Both the position numbers and the translations under genes were made by a program. The notes below the pieces were generated by a model that saw only the letters and a list, made by a program, of their open reading frames with translations, made no database searches and was not told the DNA's origin. Shown piece after piece: positions 1 through 6,379 of a stretch of DNA of 7,728 nucleotides. Location of the stretch: positions 1 through 7,728 of the forward strand of contig CAMBZY010000146.1 in assembly GCA_945872325.1 (NCBI GenBank). The letters run 5' to 3'. Numbering within the stretch: the stretch's first letter is position 1; the number at the start of each line of letters is the position of its first letter. The stretch is from Candidatus Kuenenia stuttgartensis. Lineage in GTDB: Bacteria > Planctomycetota > Planctomycetia > Isosphaerales > Isosphaeraceae.

Positions 1-410
1 GCAGTCATGACTTCCTGCTGAACCTTGCCTGAACTGAGTTCAGCCACTTTTTCGTCTTTCGTCGGAACCAGCTCGGCGGCATATGGCGAGCCTCTCAGCT
101 TGAAAACGCCGCGAATCTTCCCATCCTTGCTGATCTTGCCCTGAAACGAGTCGACGCCGACAGCCGTTTTCAACTCGACAGTGATGACTCCGTCTTTTTC
201 CGTAACAGATCCAATGGTGGCTTTCGGGAAGAGTCGATCCTGAACGCTCACCAGCTTGCTCATATCCTTGGAAATATCGACAATCGCGAATTCGTCTTCG
301 CCAAACGCCATGACAACAATCTTATGGCGGCCTTCCGCTGCCAGTGCCGATACGCCCGACGCCAGAAAAATGGCCAAAGAAAGCCATCTGGAACGCTTGC
401 TTAGTATCAT
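1..410 (-). CDS. Secreted protein of unknown function, N-terminal part (runs off left edge)
   Basis: Reading leftwards from ATG at 408-410, the frame stays open for 136 codons to the window edge, so the C-terminus is missing. The start is supported by AGGAG on the minus strand (421-425) about 10 nt upstream. Residues 1-23 look like a Sec signal peptide: a basic start (MILSKRSRW), a hydrophobic core (LSLAIFLASGVSALA) and a likely cleavage site at A-L-A|A-E. The product is therefore probably periplasmic or exported. The mature part begins GRHKIVVMAFGEDEFAIVD and then alternates short beta-strand-like stretches with charged turns, for example F-Q-G-K-I-S-K-D-G-K-I-R-G-V-F. I do not recognise the family and no catalytic motif is visible in this part. 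It lies 161 nt downstream of the lipoprotein gene on the same strand, so co-transcription is possible but not shown. Confidence 0.75.
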   Translation of the reverse strand, partial: MILSKRSRWLSLAIFLASGVSALAAEGRHKIVVMAFGEDEFAIVDISKDMSKLVSVQDRLFPKATIGSVTEKDGVITVELKTAVGVDSFQGKISKDGKIRGVFKLRGSPYAAELVPTKDEKVAELSSGKVQQEVMT

Positions 411-571
411 CGCTGCAGGACTCCTGAAAAGATTGGGAGTGGTCTCAATGAGCTCGAAGAATTTCCACGAGCCGTGCATCGTTCATTCAGAACATTTACA
501 TCAGTCTATCTTTATCGTTATCATGCCACAATCAGCCTCTCAAAATAATAAAACAAATTCAGAGCGTTACC

Positions 572-1141
572 TCATCGCAGTGGCCCAGTCAGATTAAAGT
601 CGATCACCCCTCCGCCTGCTGGAACCGTGGCCTTCAAAGTGGTTGCCTGTGATACATATTTTTCAGGCATCCGCTCTGCCGCCTTAGCTGCCTCTGTGGA
701 GATGATCAACGACGACTGGGTGTCCAGCGAAATCGACTTCCCGTCTCCCAATGTTTTATATGACAGCATCACCCGATATTCACCAGGAGCACAGCCAGGC
801 ATTCCTACATAGCTGAGCCGATACTGACCATCCTTGCCGGTCTCGCCCAGAGTCATCGATCCACCTTCTGCGATCGGGACAAATGTGACCACGATTCCTG
901 ACAACGGCTTGCCGTCGATCGTGATCGTGCCTGTCACAGGCTGTAATCGAGGAGGCAGGTTGAGGGGATCGGCATTTGAACCGCAACCAGCGAAAATACA
1001 GATAGAGGTCATCATGGCCAACCATCGAAAGGCGCTGAAGTTAAACCGATGGTGTATCTGAGTTGACATGGCGAGGATTTTTCGAAAGACGTTCGATGAG
1101 GTTGATGCGGGACTTTGCCAAATCTTCTGAAATCCTACCAT
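572..1141 (-). CDS. Lipoprotein with carboxypeptidase-regulatory/transthyretin-like domain
   Basis: The product is 189 aa from the ATG at 1141. A hydrophobic segment (about residues 40-52, LAMMTSICIFAG) leads to a lipobox I-F-A-G-C with the lipid-bearing Cys at 53, so it should be an anchored lipoprotein. Residues about 68-135 carry the pattern of the small planctomycete beta-sandwich lipoproteins: V-T-G-T-I-T-I-D-G-K-P-L-S-G-I-V-V-T-F-V-P, then G-K-D-G-Q-Y-R-L, then A-P-G-E-Y-R-V. No catalytic zinc-peptidase residues are expected, since only the regulatory-type fold is present. The tail (T-L-K-A-T-V-P-A-G-G-G-V-I-D-F-N-L) is the usual final strand. Two starts are possible. Met1 has a good Shine-Dalgarno but gives an unusually long n-region; Met25 (1069) gives a more ordinary signal peptide but has no clear Shine-Dalgarno. 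The role is unknown; such proteins are thought to be envelope components. Confidence 0.85.
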   Translation of the reverse strand: MVGFQKIWQSPASTSSNVFRKILAMSTQIHHRFNFSAFRWLAMMTSICIFAGCGSNADPLNLPPRLQPVTGTITIDGKPLSGIVVTFVPIAEGGSMTLGETGKDGQYRLSYVGMPGCAPGEYRVMLSYKTLGDGKSISLDTQSSLIISTEAAKAAERMPEKYVSQATTLKATVPAGGGVIDFNLTGPLR

Positions 1142-1148
1142 AATCAGA

Positions 1149-1156
1149 CCCCTCTC
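1149..1156 (-). promoter_or_regulatory. Ribosome binding site favouring the long lipoprotein start
   Basis: On the minus strand this reads GAGAGGGG, 7 nt before the ATG at 1141. The in-frame ATG at 1069 is preceded by AAAATCCTCGCC, with no purine-rich match. This favours the 189-residue form, although the shorter form would give the more usual signal-peptide length. Confidence 0.5.
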
Positions 1157-1386
1157 ATTCTGAAATCTGTAGTTTGAGCCTTATTCAGGTCATCTCCCCT
1201 GACATGGCGGGCTTTGGCTGACTGGGTGGCATAGCGACATTCAGCCATCATAAAATCTCCGAATTCGCCAGGAATCTCTTCAAAATATCCCGACAGGTCG
1301 CGACGAATGTCTAATTACGATAGGATGAAGTGAACATCCGATAGAATTTCGCTGGAAGTCAGTCACAAGGGCGGGACTCACAAAAC

Positions 1387-2829
1387 ATGGCCAGCAAGTC
1401 GAGCGGGCTGAATCTGGGCGGAATCATTCGACAAGGACGTGTCATGAGACCTCGTCGAGTGGGCGTGCTGGGTTCGTTCCATGCTGGTAAAACTGTGCTG
1501 CTCACCAGCCTGATCTCGCAGATCAAACACGGTCATCTGGATGTTTTCGGACCTGATGTCGTACTAGCGGAACTGAACTCGACCAACAGCCGTTTCGATC
1601 CCCTGGAAACTCGATCTGGCTTGATCCCGTTCGATTATGACACCGCCCACGATCGTCTGGCTCACGGTGGATGGCCCTCAAAAACTGTTGCTGCGTCGGA
1701 GTACCGCTCATACATCGTGCGCGGAGACGATCGCTGGAGGATGTACGACCTCTCCCTGATCGACTGGCCCGGCGAACGGCTGGCCGACCTCGCCATGATC
1801 GGTCACGGCTCATTCGACCGCTGGTCAGACGCCATTTTGCACGCCCTCAATCTCGAACTCTTCCGGCCACTCGCCCAGCCCTATCTTACTGCCATGGAGC
1901 CAGCCTCCACCGAAGATATCACTGACAATTCGGCGAGCGAAAACGAGCTGGCCATGTCCTACCGGCGAGTTCTGGCTGCGTTTGTAGATGCCGCCCTGCC
2001 CTTCGTCACACCGTCCAGCTTTCTGGTCGATATCGAAAACCGTTACGCCACCGAACAAATGGGCACCAATACCCCGACCTGGAGCGTCGAGGAACTGGCC
2101 CGTCTGGCGATCGGTATCGCTCCCGGCGAGCCAATTTTTCCCATGTCAGCCATCTGGCGCGAATCGGCTCCGGAACTGACAATGCGTCTGTCGGAGCGGT
2201 TCGACGATTACGTCGCCAAGGTCGTCAAGCCCGTGGCTGATGCCTTATCCCTTTGCGATCACATCCTACTTTTGGTCGACGTTGGCCACCTCCTCGAAGC
2301 CGGGCCCAGAGGCGTGGAGGGTACAACCCGCCTATTCGAAGAACTACTCGGCTGGATCAATCCCGGCACCACAACCACCGAACGCACCCTTGACTGGATG
2401 GCCTGGCTCGCTGCCGGAGACAGTTTCAGGCTCGGTGGAGTGCGTCAGATCACGGTGCTCGGAACACAGTCTGACCGGATTCATACCGATGATCGACAGG
2501 CCGCCGAGGGGCTTTTGCATCAACTTGTGGAACCTTTGGTGCGCAAGTATCAAGTGCAGAAACGTCTGAAAATGAAATATGGGCTGGTGGCGGCCGTGAA
2601 TGCGACCCGGTCGGAACCAGTCGGAACCGACCAGCGCAGAAAGCTCACCTTTGAAGAGGATGGGGAGTCTTTTGAAGCGGTAGCATCCACTGTGCCAGCC
2701 TCGTGGCCTTTTGCCTGGAAGACCGGCGACTTTGCATTCCCAAGGCCGAAGCCTCGTTTGCCCATGAAGAGCACGCAGGCACCGGAACAGTTCGGGCTGG
2801 GACGGGTTCTGGAATGGATCTTAAACTGA
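1387..2829 (+). CDS. ycjX: YcjX-like GTPase-like P-loop protein (DUF463)
   Basis: The product is 480 aa, close to the roughly 465 aa of E. coli YcjX. A Walker A motif G-S-F-H-A-G-K-T lies at 29-36 right after a basic stretch (RPRRVGVL). The YcjX hallmark D-W-P-G-E-R (126-131) follows Y-D-L-S-L-I and supplies the switch-II/Walker B D-x-x-G. V-L-G-T-Q-S-D-R (357-364) occupies the place of the G4 base-recognition loop, and A-A-V-N-A-T-R (about 400) matches the family's A-A-x-R-A-T region. The C-terminus (FAFPRPKPRLP ... GLGRVLEWILN) matches the family's terminal F-P-x-x-x-P ... L-x-R-x-L-E-x-x-L pattern. In gammaproteobacteria YcjX is a stress protein of the phage-shock regulon that binds guanine nucleotides; its biochemical job is unsettled. 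Here it is the first gene of an operon with ycjF. The ATG at 1387 has only a weak GGGCGGG upstream; Met20 (1444) has a better site. A TAGAAT at 1342-1347 could be a -10 element, but no good -35 is visible. Confidence 0.9.
   Translation: MASKSSGLNLGGIIRQGRVMRPRRVGVLGSFHAGKTVLLTSLISQIKHGHLDVFGPDVVLAELNSTNSRFDPLETRSGLIPFDYDTAHDRLAHGGWPSKTVAASEYRSYIVRGDDRWRMYDLSLIDWPGERLADLAMIGHGSFDRWSDAILHALNLELFRPLAQPYLTAMEPASTEDITDNSASENELAMSYRRVLAAFVDAALPFVTPSSFLVDIENRYATEQMGTNTPTWSVEELARLAIGIAPGEPIFPMSAIWRESAPELTMRLSERFDDYVAKVVKPVADALSLCDHILLLVDVGHLLEAGPRGVEGTTRLFEELLGWINPGTTTTERTLDWMAWLAAGDSFRLGGVRQITVLGTQSDRIHTDDRQAAEGLLHQLVEPLVRKYQVQKRLKMKYGLVAAVNATRSEPVGTDQRRKLTFEEDGESFEAVASTVPASWPFAWKTGDFAFPRPKPRLPMKSTQAPEQFGLGRVLEWILN
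1433..1437 (+). promoter_or_regulatory. Possible internal ribosome binding site for an alternative ycjX start
   Basis: AAGGA sits 6 nt before the in-frame ATG at 1444 (Met20 of the long form). Starting there would remove 19 residues and begin the protein as MRPRRVGVLG, directly before the P-loop. The upstream ATG at 1387 has a weaker match. The sequence does not decide between them. Confidence 0.4.
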
Positions 2830-2851
2830 TCGGCAATCAAGGGAAACGACC

Positions 2852-4051
2852 ATGAGCGACTCAAAACAGCCTCAACAGCCCGGCGTTTGGCTGGGTGTAC
2901 GCCCGAAGCCTGATCAATCAAAATTGGACCCTGTCAAACCTGTTGTGGAACCCGTTGGCCCGGATCAAGCCGAAAGTCTGGGGGTGCCAAGGCCAAATCT
3001 GGAAATCACAAAGCTCGACGAAGCTACGGCCAAAGCACGCTGGGCTGAAGCCGAGGAACGAGACCTCGCCGCCGACGTGGCTGCGAAGCTGGCAGACAAT
3101 GTCGAAATGGGCGAAACCACTCTTTCCAGATGGCTCAAACCGCTCGACGCCGTGGGATGGTCACTGGTGGTCATCATGGGCGCTATTACGGCCCTGATCG
3201 TGATTTCGCAAGGTTTGGCGGTGCTGGATATGGCCGCTCGGCAGCCACAGGTGGTGGCTTATCCACTGATCGGACTGGTGATTGTACTCAGTGCCCTGGT
3301 TTCAGTCGCGATTGCCCGCCTTGTGATCGGCTACACCCGTTTAAGACGCAGCCCTCGGCACAGCCTTCAAGCCTTGGCTGAACTCCGTTTCCGTGCACAG
3401 GTTCGGGGCGAGGCCACAGTCAAACTGGCCGCTGCTCGACTCGATCTGGAGCGATTTTTACGCCAGTTCCCGCTCGACAAATCGCAAGAGGCCACTTGGA
3501 CAAAACTCGGGATTGATGGCAAGGATCTGGCCCGCAAGCTGCGTCAGGCCCGGGCCGATTTGATCGACCGATCGAGCCATGGTACGGATCTGGACTGGAT
3601 CCGCACGATGGACCGCACGTTTTTAAGCCAGTTGGACACAGCGGCCGAGACAGTCATCTGGAAACATGTGAAGCAGGTCGGCGTGCGTACGGCGGTTGTT
3701 CCGCTGGCGTTTTGGGACGACATGGTGCTGATACTGGCACTGTCACGCATGACTCGCAGCTTGTGCCTGATTTATAACGTCCGGGCATCGGCTGCCGGCA
3801 CTGCGGCTCTGATGGGCTGGTCGATGGCCGCTTTGGCCATGGCCACCGAAATGGAGCATCTTCACACAACAATCCAGAACCAGATTCACGAACTTTTGTG
3901 CAATCACTTAGGACACGCAGCCGCCAAAGTGGTGGACACGATCGCCCCAAGTGTAGCGCAAGGCACGGCCAACGGGTTCTTTACATATCGCGTAGGCCGA
4001 GCCGCGGTGAAGCAGTTACGGCCGGTGGAGCAGTCGAATTTGAAGAGCTAG
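2852..4051 (+). CDS. ycjF: YcjF-like inner-membrane protein (DUF697)
   Basis: The product is 399 aa; E. coli YcjF is about 350 aa. The start has AAGGGA (2839-2844) 7 nt upstream and lies 22 nt after the ycjX stop, so the two genes are almost certainly co-transcribed. Domain order: a Pro- and charge-rich cytosolic N-terminus (1-100) including a helical Ala/Glu stretch; two membrane helices (about 103-125 and 134-158); a charged helical middle region (about 160-280); and a C-terminal DUF697 domain. DUF697 begins at V-P-L-A-F-W-D-D (283-290), continues with an Ala-rich hydrophobic segment (about 312-332) and ends A-Q-G-T-A-N-G-F-F-T-Y-R-V-G (369-382) then L-R-P-V. That last block closely resembles the end of E. 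coli YcjF (A-Q-G-I-G-A-G-L-L-T-A-R-L-G). The function is unknown; conserved linkage suggests it works with YcjX at the membrane. No phage-shock genes lie next to it in this window. Confidence 0.88.
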   Translation: MSDSKQPQQPGVWLGVRPKPDQSKLDPVKPVVEPVGPDQAESLGVPRPNLEITKLDEATAKARWAEAEERDLAADVAAKLADNVEMGETTLSRWLKPLDAVGWSLVVIMGAITALIVISQGLAVLDMAARQPQVVAYPLIGLVIVLSALVSVAIARLVIGYTRLRRSPRHSLQALAELRFRAQVRGEATVKLAAARLDLERFLRQFPLDKSQEATWTKLGIDGKDLARKLRQARADLIDRSSHGTDLDWIRTMDRTFLSQLDTAAETVIWKHVKQVGVRTAVVPLAFWDDMVLILALSRMTRSLCLIYNVRASAAGTAALMGWSMAALAMATEMEHLHTTIQNQIHELLCNHLGHAAAKVVDTIAPSVAQGTANGFFTYRVGRAAVKQLRPVEQSNLKS

Positions 4052-4060
4052 GAATGCACT

Positions 4061-4091
4061 ATCAGAAATCAACTGCTCTTGATTTCGTGAT
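4061..4091. terminator. Hairpin after ycjF, possible bidirectional terminator
   Basis: GAAATCAA (4065-4072) and TTGATTTC (4079-4086) form a perfect 8-bp stem with the loop CTGCTC. ATCA (4061-4064) and TGAT (4088-4091) extend it past a single unpaired G. It begins 9 nt after the ycjF stop and lies in the convergent gap, 47 nt past the stop of the minus-strand lipoprotein, so it could serve both transcripts. The stem is AT-rich and no T-tract follows on either strand, so it is not a classical intrinsic terminator. Confidence 0.45.
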
Positions 4092-4137
4092 ACTTGTGTG
4101 AACGTCGTTTCGGGTGTTCATGATTCATACGTTACGT

Positions 4138-4599
4138 TCAACGAGCTCTTGATTTCCCAGATGCTGGAGTGCGAATTCCGCTGCCCTTGAGCACGATGTC
4201 AGGGATTTTCGTAGTTGCGGATTTGACAGTCGCCTTGAGGCCTGACTTCGCTGGATCCGAATAATTTCCAAGACTCGCGTTCGAGGAATCGCCTTCGGTA
4301 GTAGCGAATTTGATTCCGATTTCGTAATCGCCAGCAGGTGCTCCATCCGCCGCCATGATGGTTTCAAGCTCGAATGTGCCATCAGAACCGGTCGTTGCAT
4401 GAGGGAATGCAACGTCTTTTGCCCATTCAAATTTCGGCTTGAACTCGAGTACGACACCTGCAAGTGGCTGCTTGCCGACCAAAACGCGACCATTGACAGG
4501 ATAAAATGTGGTGTCGGATTTTTGAATCGAATCACTTGATCCACAACCAGTTATACAACCTAGAGAGGCGAACAATACGATAAGACTTGGGCGAAGCAT
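4138..4599 (-). CDS. Lipoprotein with carboxypeptidase-regulatory/transthyretin-like domain
   Basis: The product is 153 aa. The ATG at 4599 is preceded on the minus strand by AGAGGAA about 8 nt away. The signal peptide is short (MLRPSLIVLFASLGCITGC), with lipobox I-T-G-C and Cys19 as the probable lipidated residue; Cys15 is an alternative. The mature part shows the planctomycete beta-sandwich pattern: V-N-G-R-V-L-V-G-K-Q-P-L-A-G-V-V-L-E-F-K-P, then G-S-D-G-T-F-E-L, then G-A-P-A-G-D-Y-E-I-G-I, and a final strand I-P-D-I-V-L-K. It belongs to the same general family as the 572-1141 product, but the sequences match only at these structural motifs. It is divergent from the DUF1559 gene across the long spacer. 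Lipoproteins of this type often sit near DUF1559 genes in planctomycetes; a shared envelope role is inference. Confidence 0.87.
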   Translation of the reverse strand: MLRPSLIVLFASLGCITGCGSSDSIQKSDTTFYPVNGRVLVGKQPLAGVVLEFKPKFEWAKDVAFPHATTGSDGTFELETIMAADGAPAGDYEIGIKFATTEGDSSNASLGNYSDPAKSGLKATVKSATTKIPDIVLKGSGIRTPASGKSRAR

Positions 4600-5097
4600 G
4601 GAGAGAATTCCTCTGGATAGGGATTTGACAATTGACGGGACGTCCGACTTAACTTAAATAATTGACAGAATTTGCTTTCTCAAAGCAAGATAGCAACGAA
4701 GCAAGGGCGTCAAGAAATCGGGAAAATGTCACCTATACCCTTAAATTAAAGGCTATTCTGGATTTCAATACACCAAATATTCATTAAATCTTAATTTTTA
4801 TTGGGTACACTCTGCCATCTTACAACGCCAATTTTCTCATTCGAGTTCAAGATGTCGCCAGAATGTTAGTCACAAACCCCAAGGCTCGCGACAAACTCCT
4901 AAAGACTGACACACCTTACGAACTGATTAACAGAAAAACCGCAATCTTCACAGAATATTCACGGATAACCCAGACGACTCTACTTAATATCCGCAGATAA
5001 TCGTTACATGATTGTAAAAGGTTCTTAAAACCAGCAATCAATTGTCTGATAAAGTCTGAGCTACTTTCCCCGTCTTCGAAACTAGGAACGCGTCCCG
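4600..5097. other. 498-bp AT-rich divergent intergenic region
   Basis: No coding sequence or RNA gene is apparent here. It must hold promoters for the minus-strand lipoprotein and the plus-strand DUF1559 gene. Visible elements are: TTGACA at 4625-4630 and again at 4662-4667; a short hairpin TTGCTTT-CTC-AAAGCAA (4672-4688); TTACA-TGAT-TGTAA (5004-5017); and GACAATTGA (4627-4635), whose inverse TCAATTGTC recurs at 5038-5046, near the other gene. AGGAA (5084-5088 region) serves as ribosome binding site for the DUF1559 start. No -35/-10 pair with good spacing stands out. The stretch 4740-4800 is especially AT-rich. Confidence 0.6.
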
Positions 5098-6225
5098 ATG
5101 CTTAGCAACATGAAATCAGCCACACGCCGTGGCTTTACTCTGATCGAACTTCTGGTGGTGATTGCGATCATCGCCGTTCTGATCTCCCTGCTGCTTCCAG
5201 CCGTTCAATCGGCCCGTGAAGCCGCCCGCCGTGCCCAGTGCGTGAACAACCTCAAGCAACTCGGCCTGGCCGCTCACACCTTTGAAAGCGCACAAGGCAC
5301 ATTGCCACGTTCTGGCGAACACAACGCCACGATTAACGGCACACTCTACAAAACACAGGATTATCACAGCACATTCACGATGATCCTGGGCACTATCGAA
5401 CAAGGCACCGTGTTCAATACCATGAACCTCCAAATGCCTTACAACTTCTCTTGCAACACCACGGCTGGCTTCACAGTCATCAAGTCGTTCCTGTGCCCAA
5501 CCAACAATCTTGCCAGCGACCGTCAGGGCGACAAAGATTCCGTTGGCTTTGCATGTCTCGATTATGCCACCGCCCCTTACACCGAAATCATGGCCTCTGG
5601 CCTGACCAAGTGGCAAGCTGGTTATGTTGGTCCAGTACCTGAGCCTGGTTCTTTGACCGGTTCACAATACAGCCAATCGGCATACACCGCTTTCACCTGT
5701 GCCACATGTTCAGCTAACAAGTCCATGCAGCTTGACCCTGCACAAGTTCTTGCTGGAACGATCGATATCTACAAGGGTGGAGCGACCATCGGAGCAACCA
5801 CCGACGGCACTTCAAACACAGCCATGTTCTACGAAGACGTTGGCCGAAGCCCTAAAATGCAGGGCACTGGCAACTATTCCTACCCTCCAACGGATTATGC
5901 TCCTGACCAGAACGCTCCTGCTCCATTCGTGAGCGGTGCCCGTCGCTCATGGAGATGGGGCGATGCTGACAATGCTGCTGGTGTTTCCAGCGGTATCAAT
6001 AACAACAAGGGTGGCGCTTTCGGCCGTCCAAGCTGTGGCCCTAACGACTGGGGTATTCACGACTGCGGTCCGAACAACGAAATCTTCAGCTGGCACCCAG
6101 GCGGAGCCAACATGTGCTTCACCGATGGATCTGTCCGGTTCGTGAAAGAATCAGTCAATCCTGCCATCGTCCGTGCCCTGATCACACGCGCTGGTGGCGA
6201 AGTGATCTCAGCCGACGCCTATTGA
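5098..6225 (+). CDS. DUF1559 pseudopilin-like protein (H-X9-DG family)
   Basis: The product is 375 aa with a type IV pilin/pseudopilin leader. The prepilin peptidase site is G12|F13 in R-R-G-F-T-L-I-E-L-L, with the conserved Glu at +5, followed by a hydrophobic helix (about 14-35). The DUF1559 domain follows directly: S-A-R-E-A-A-R-R-A-Q-C and N-N-L-K-Q-L-G-L-A-A-H, then F-L-C-P-T-N-N (131-137), D-G-T-S-N-T (236-241), and the C-terminal signature H333-x9-D343-G344 in W-H-P-G-G-A-N-M-C-F-T-D-G-S-V-R-F. These match the planctomycete family, which occurs in many copies per genome. The protein should be assembled at or exported through the envelope; its exact role is unknown. ATG 5098 has AGGA about 10 nt upstream; Met5 (5110) is a weaker alternative start. 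Three hairpins follow the stop codon, which suggests a defined, possibly stable mRNA end. Confidence 0.95.
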   Translation: MLSNMKSATRRGFTLIELLVVIAIIAVLISLLLPAVQSAREAARRAQCVNNLKQLGLAAHTFESAQGTLPRSGEHNATINGTLYKTQDYHSTFTMILGTIEQGTVFNTMNLQMPYNFSCNTTAGFTVIKSFLCPTNNLASDRQGDKDSVGFACLDYATAPYTEIMASGLTKWQAGYVGPVPEPGSLTGSQYSQSAYTAFTCATCSANKSMQLDPAQVLAGTIDIYKGGATIGATTDGTSNTAMFYEDVGRSPKMQGTGNYSYPPTDYAPDQNAPAPFVSGARRSWRWGDADNAAGVSSGINNNKGGAFGRPSCGPNDWGIHDCGPNNEIFSWHPGGANMCFTDGSVRFVKESVNPAIVRALITRAGGEVISADAY

Positions 6226-6253
6226 TTCGCTTGTGAATCAACCACTTTGGTGG
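6222..6253 (+). repeat. Two tandem hairpins at the DUF1559 stop codon
   Basis: TTGATTC (6222-6228) pairs with GAATCAA (6235-6241) around a GCTTGT loop, so the first stem includes the TGA stop codon. CCAC (6242-6245) pairs with GTGG (6250-6253) immediately afterwards. They stand directly before the intrinsic terminator. They may protect the 3' end of the transcript or affect termination; this is inference. Confidence 0.5.
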
Positions 6254-6262
6254 ATTATCGAG

Positions 6263-6293
6263 AATCGACCGGATTATTCCGGTCGATTTTTTT
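6263..6293 (+). terminator. Strong intrinsic terminator after the DUF1559 gene
   Basis: AATCGACCGG (6263-6272) pairs perfectly with CCGGTCGATT (6279-6288) around an ATTATT loop. A run of seven T (6287-6293) overlaps the end of the stem. The stem begins 37 nt past the stop codon. It separates the DUF1559 gene from the small lipoprotein gene, which therefore probably needs read-through or its own promoter. Confidence 0.92.
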
Positions 6294-6379
6294 ATTCGCA
6301 ATCTGTTACGATTTCTCAACAGATCACAGTCATAGCCGCAGGCAACTCAAACCCAATCTTTCAAAAAGGTACGTCGATC

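Noticed and set aside
1236..1311. Inverted pair GACATTC / GAATGTC in the divergent spacer
   Set aside because: The arms are 7 bp and 62 nt apart, a match expected by chance, with no supporting structure between.
1142..1386. Sigma-54 (-24/-12) promoter for ycjX, expected by analogy with the psp regulon
   Set aside because: The GG-containing candidates (such as TGGCGGGCTTTGGC near 1205) have the wrong spacing to GC or lack it.
2550..2921. 123-aa minus-strand reading frame across the ycjX-ycjF junction
   Set aside because: It is antisense to both genes, has no recognisable motif, and its composition is explained by the opposite-strand codons.
4125..4544. 139-aa minus-strand frame overlapping the second lipoprotein
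   Set aside because: It is the other frame of a gene with a clear lipobox and conserved domain motifs; it has no signal peptide or domain of its own.
4625..4667. Two TTGACA hexamers as plus-strand -35 boxes
   Set aside because: Neither has a good -10 at 16-18 nt, and they lie more than 400 nt before the only plus-strand gene they could serve.
5116..5616. 166-aa minus-strand reading frame
   Set aside because: It is a mirror of the DUF1559 coding sequence, whose product matches a known family along its whole length.
6233..6379. In-frame upstream ATG that would make the small lipoprotein 124 aa
   Set aside because: It overlaps the strong terminator at 6263-6293, lacks a Shine-Dalgarno, and would bury the signal peptide at residue 50.
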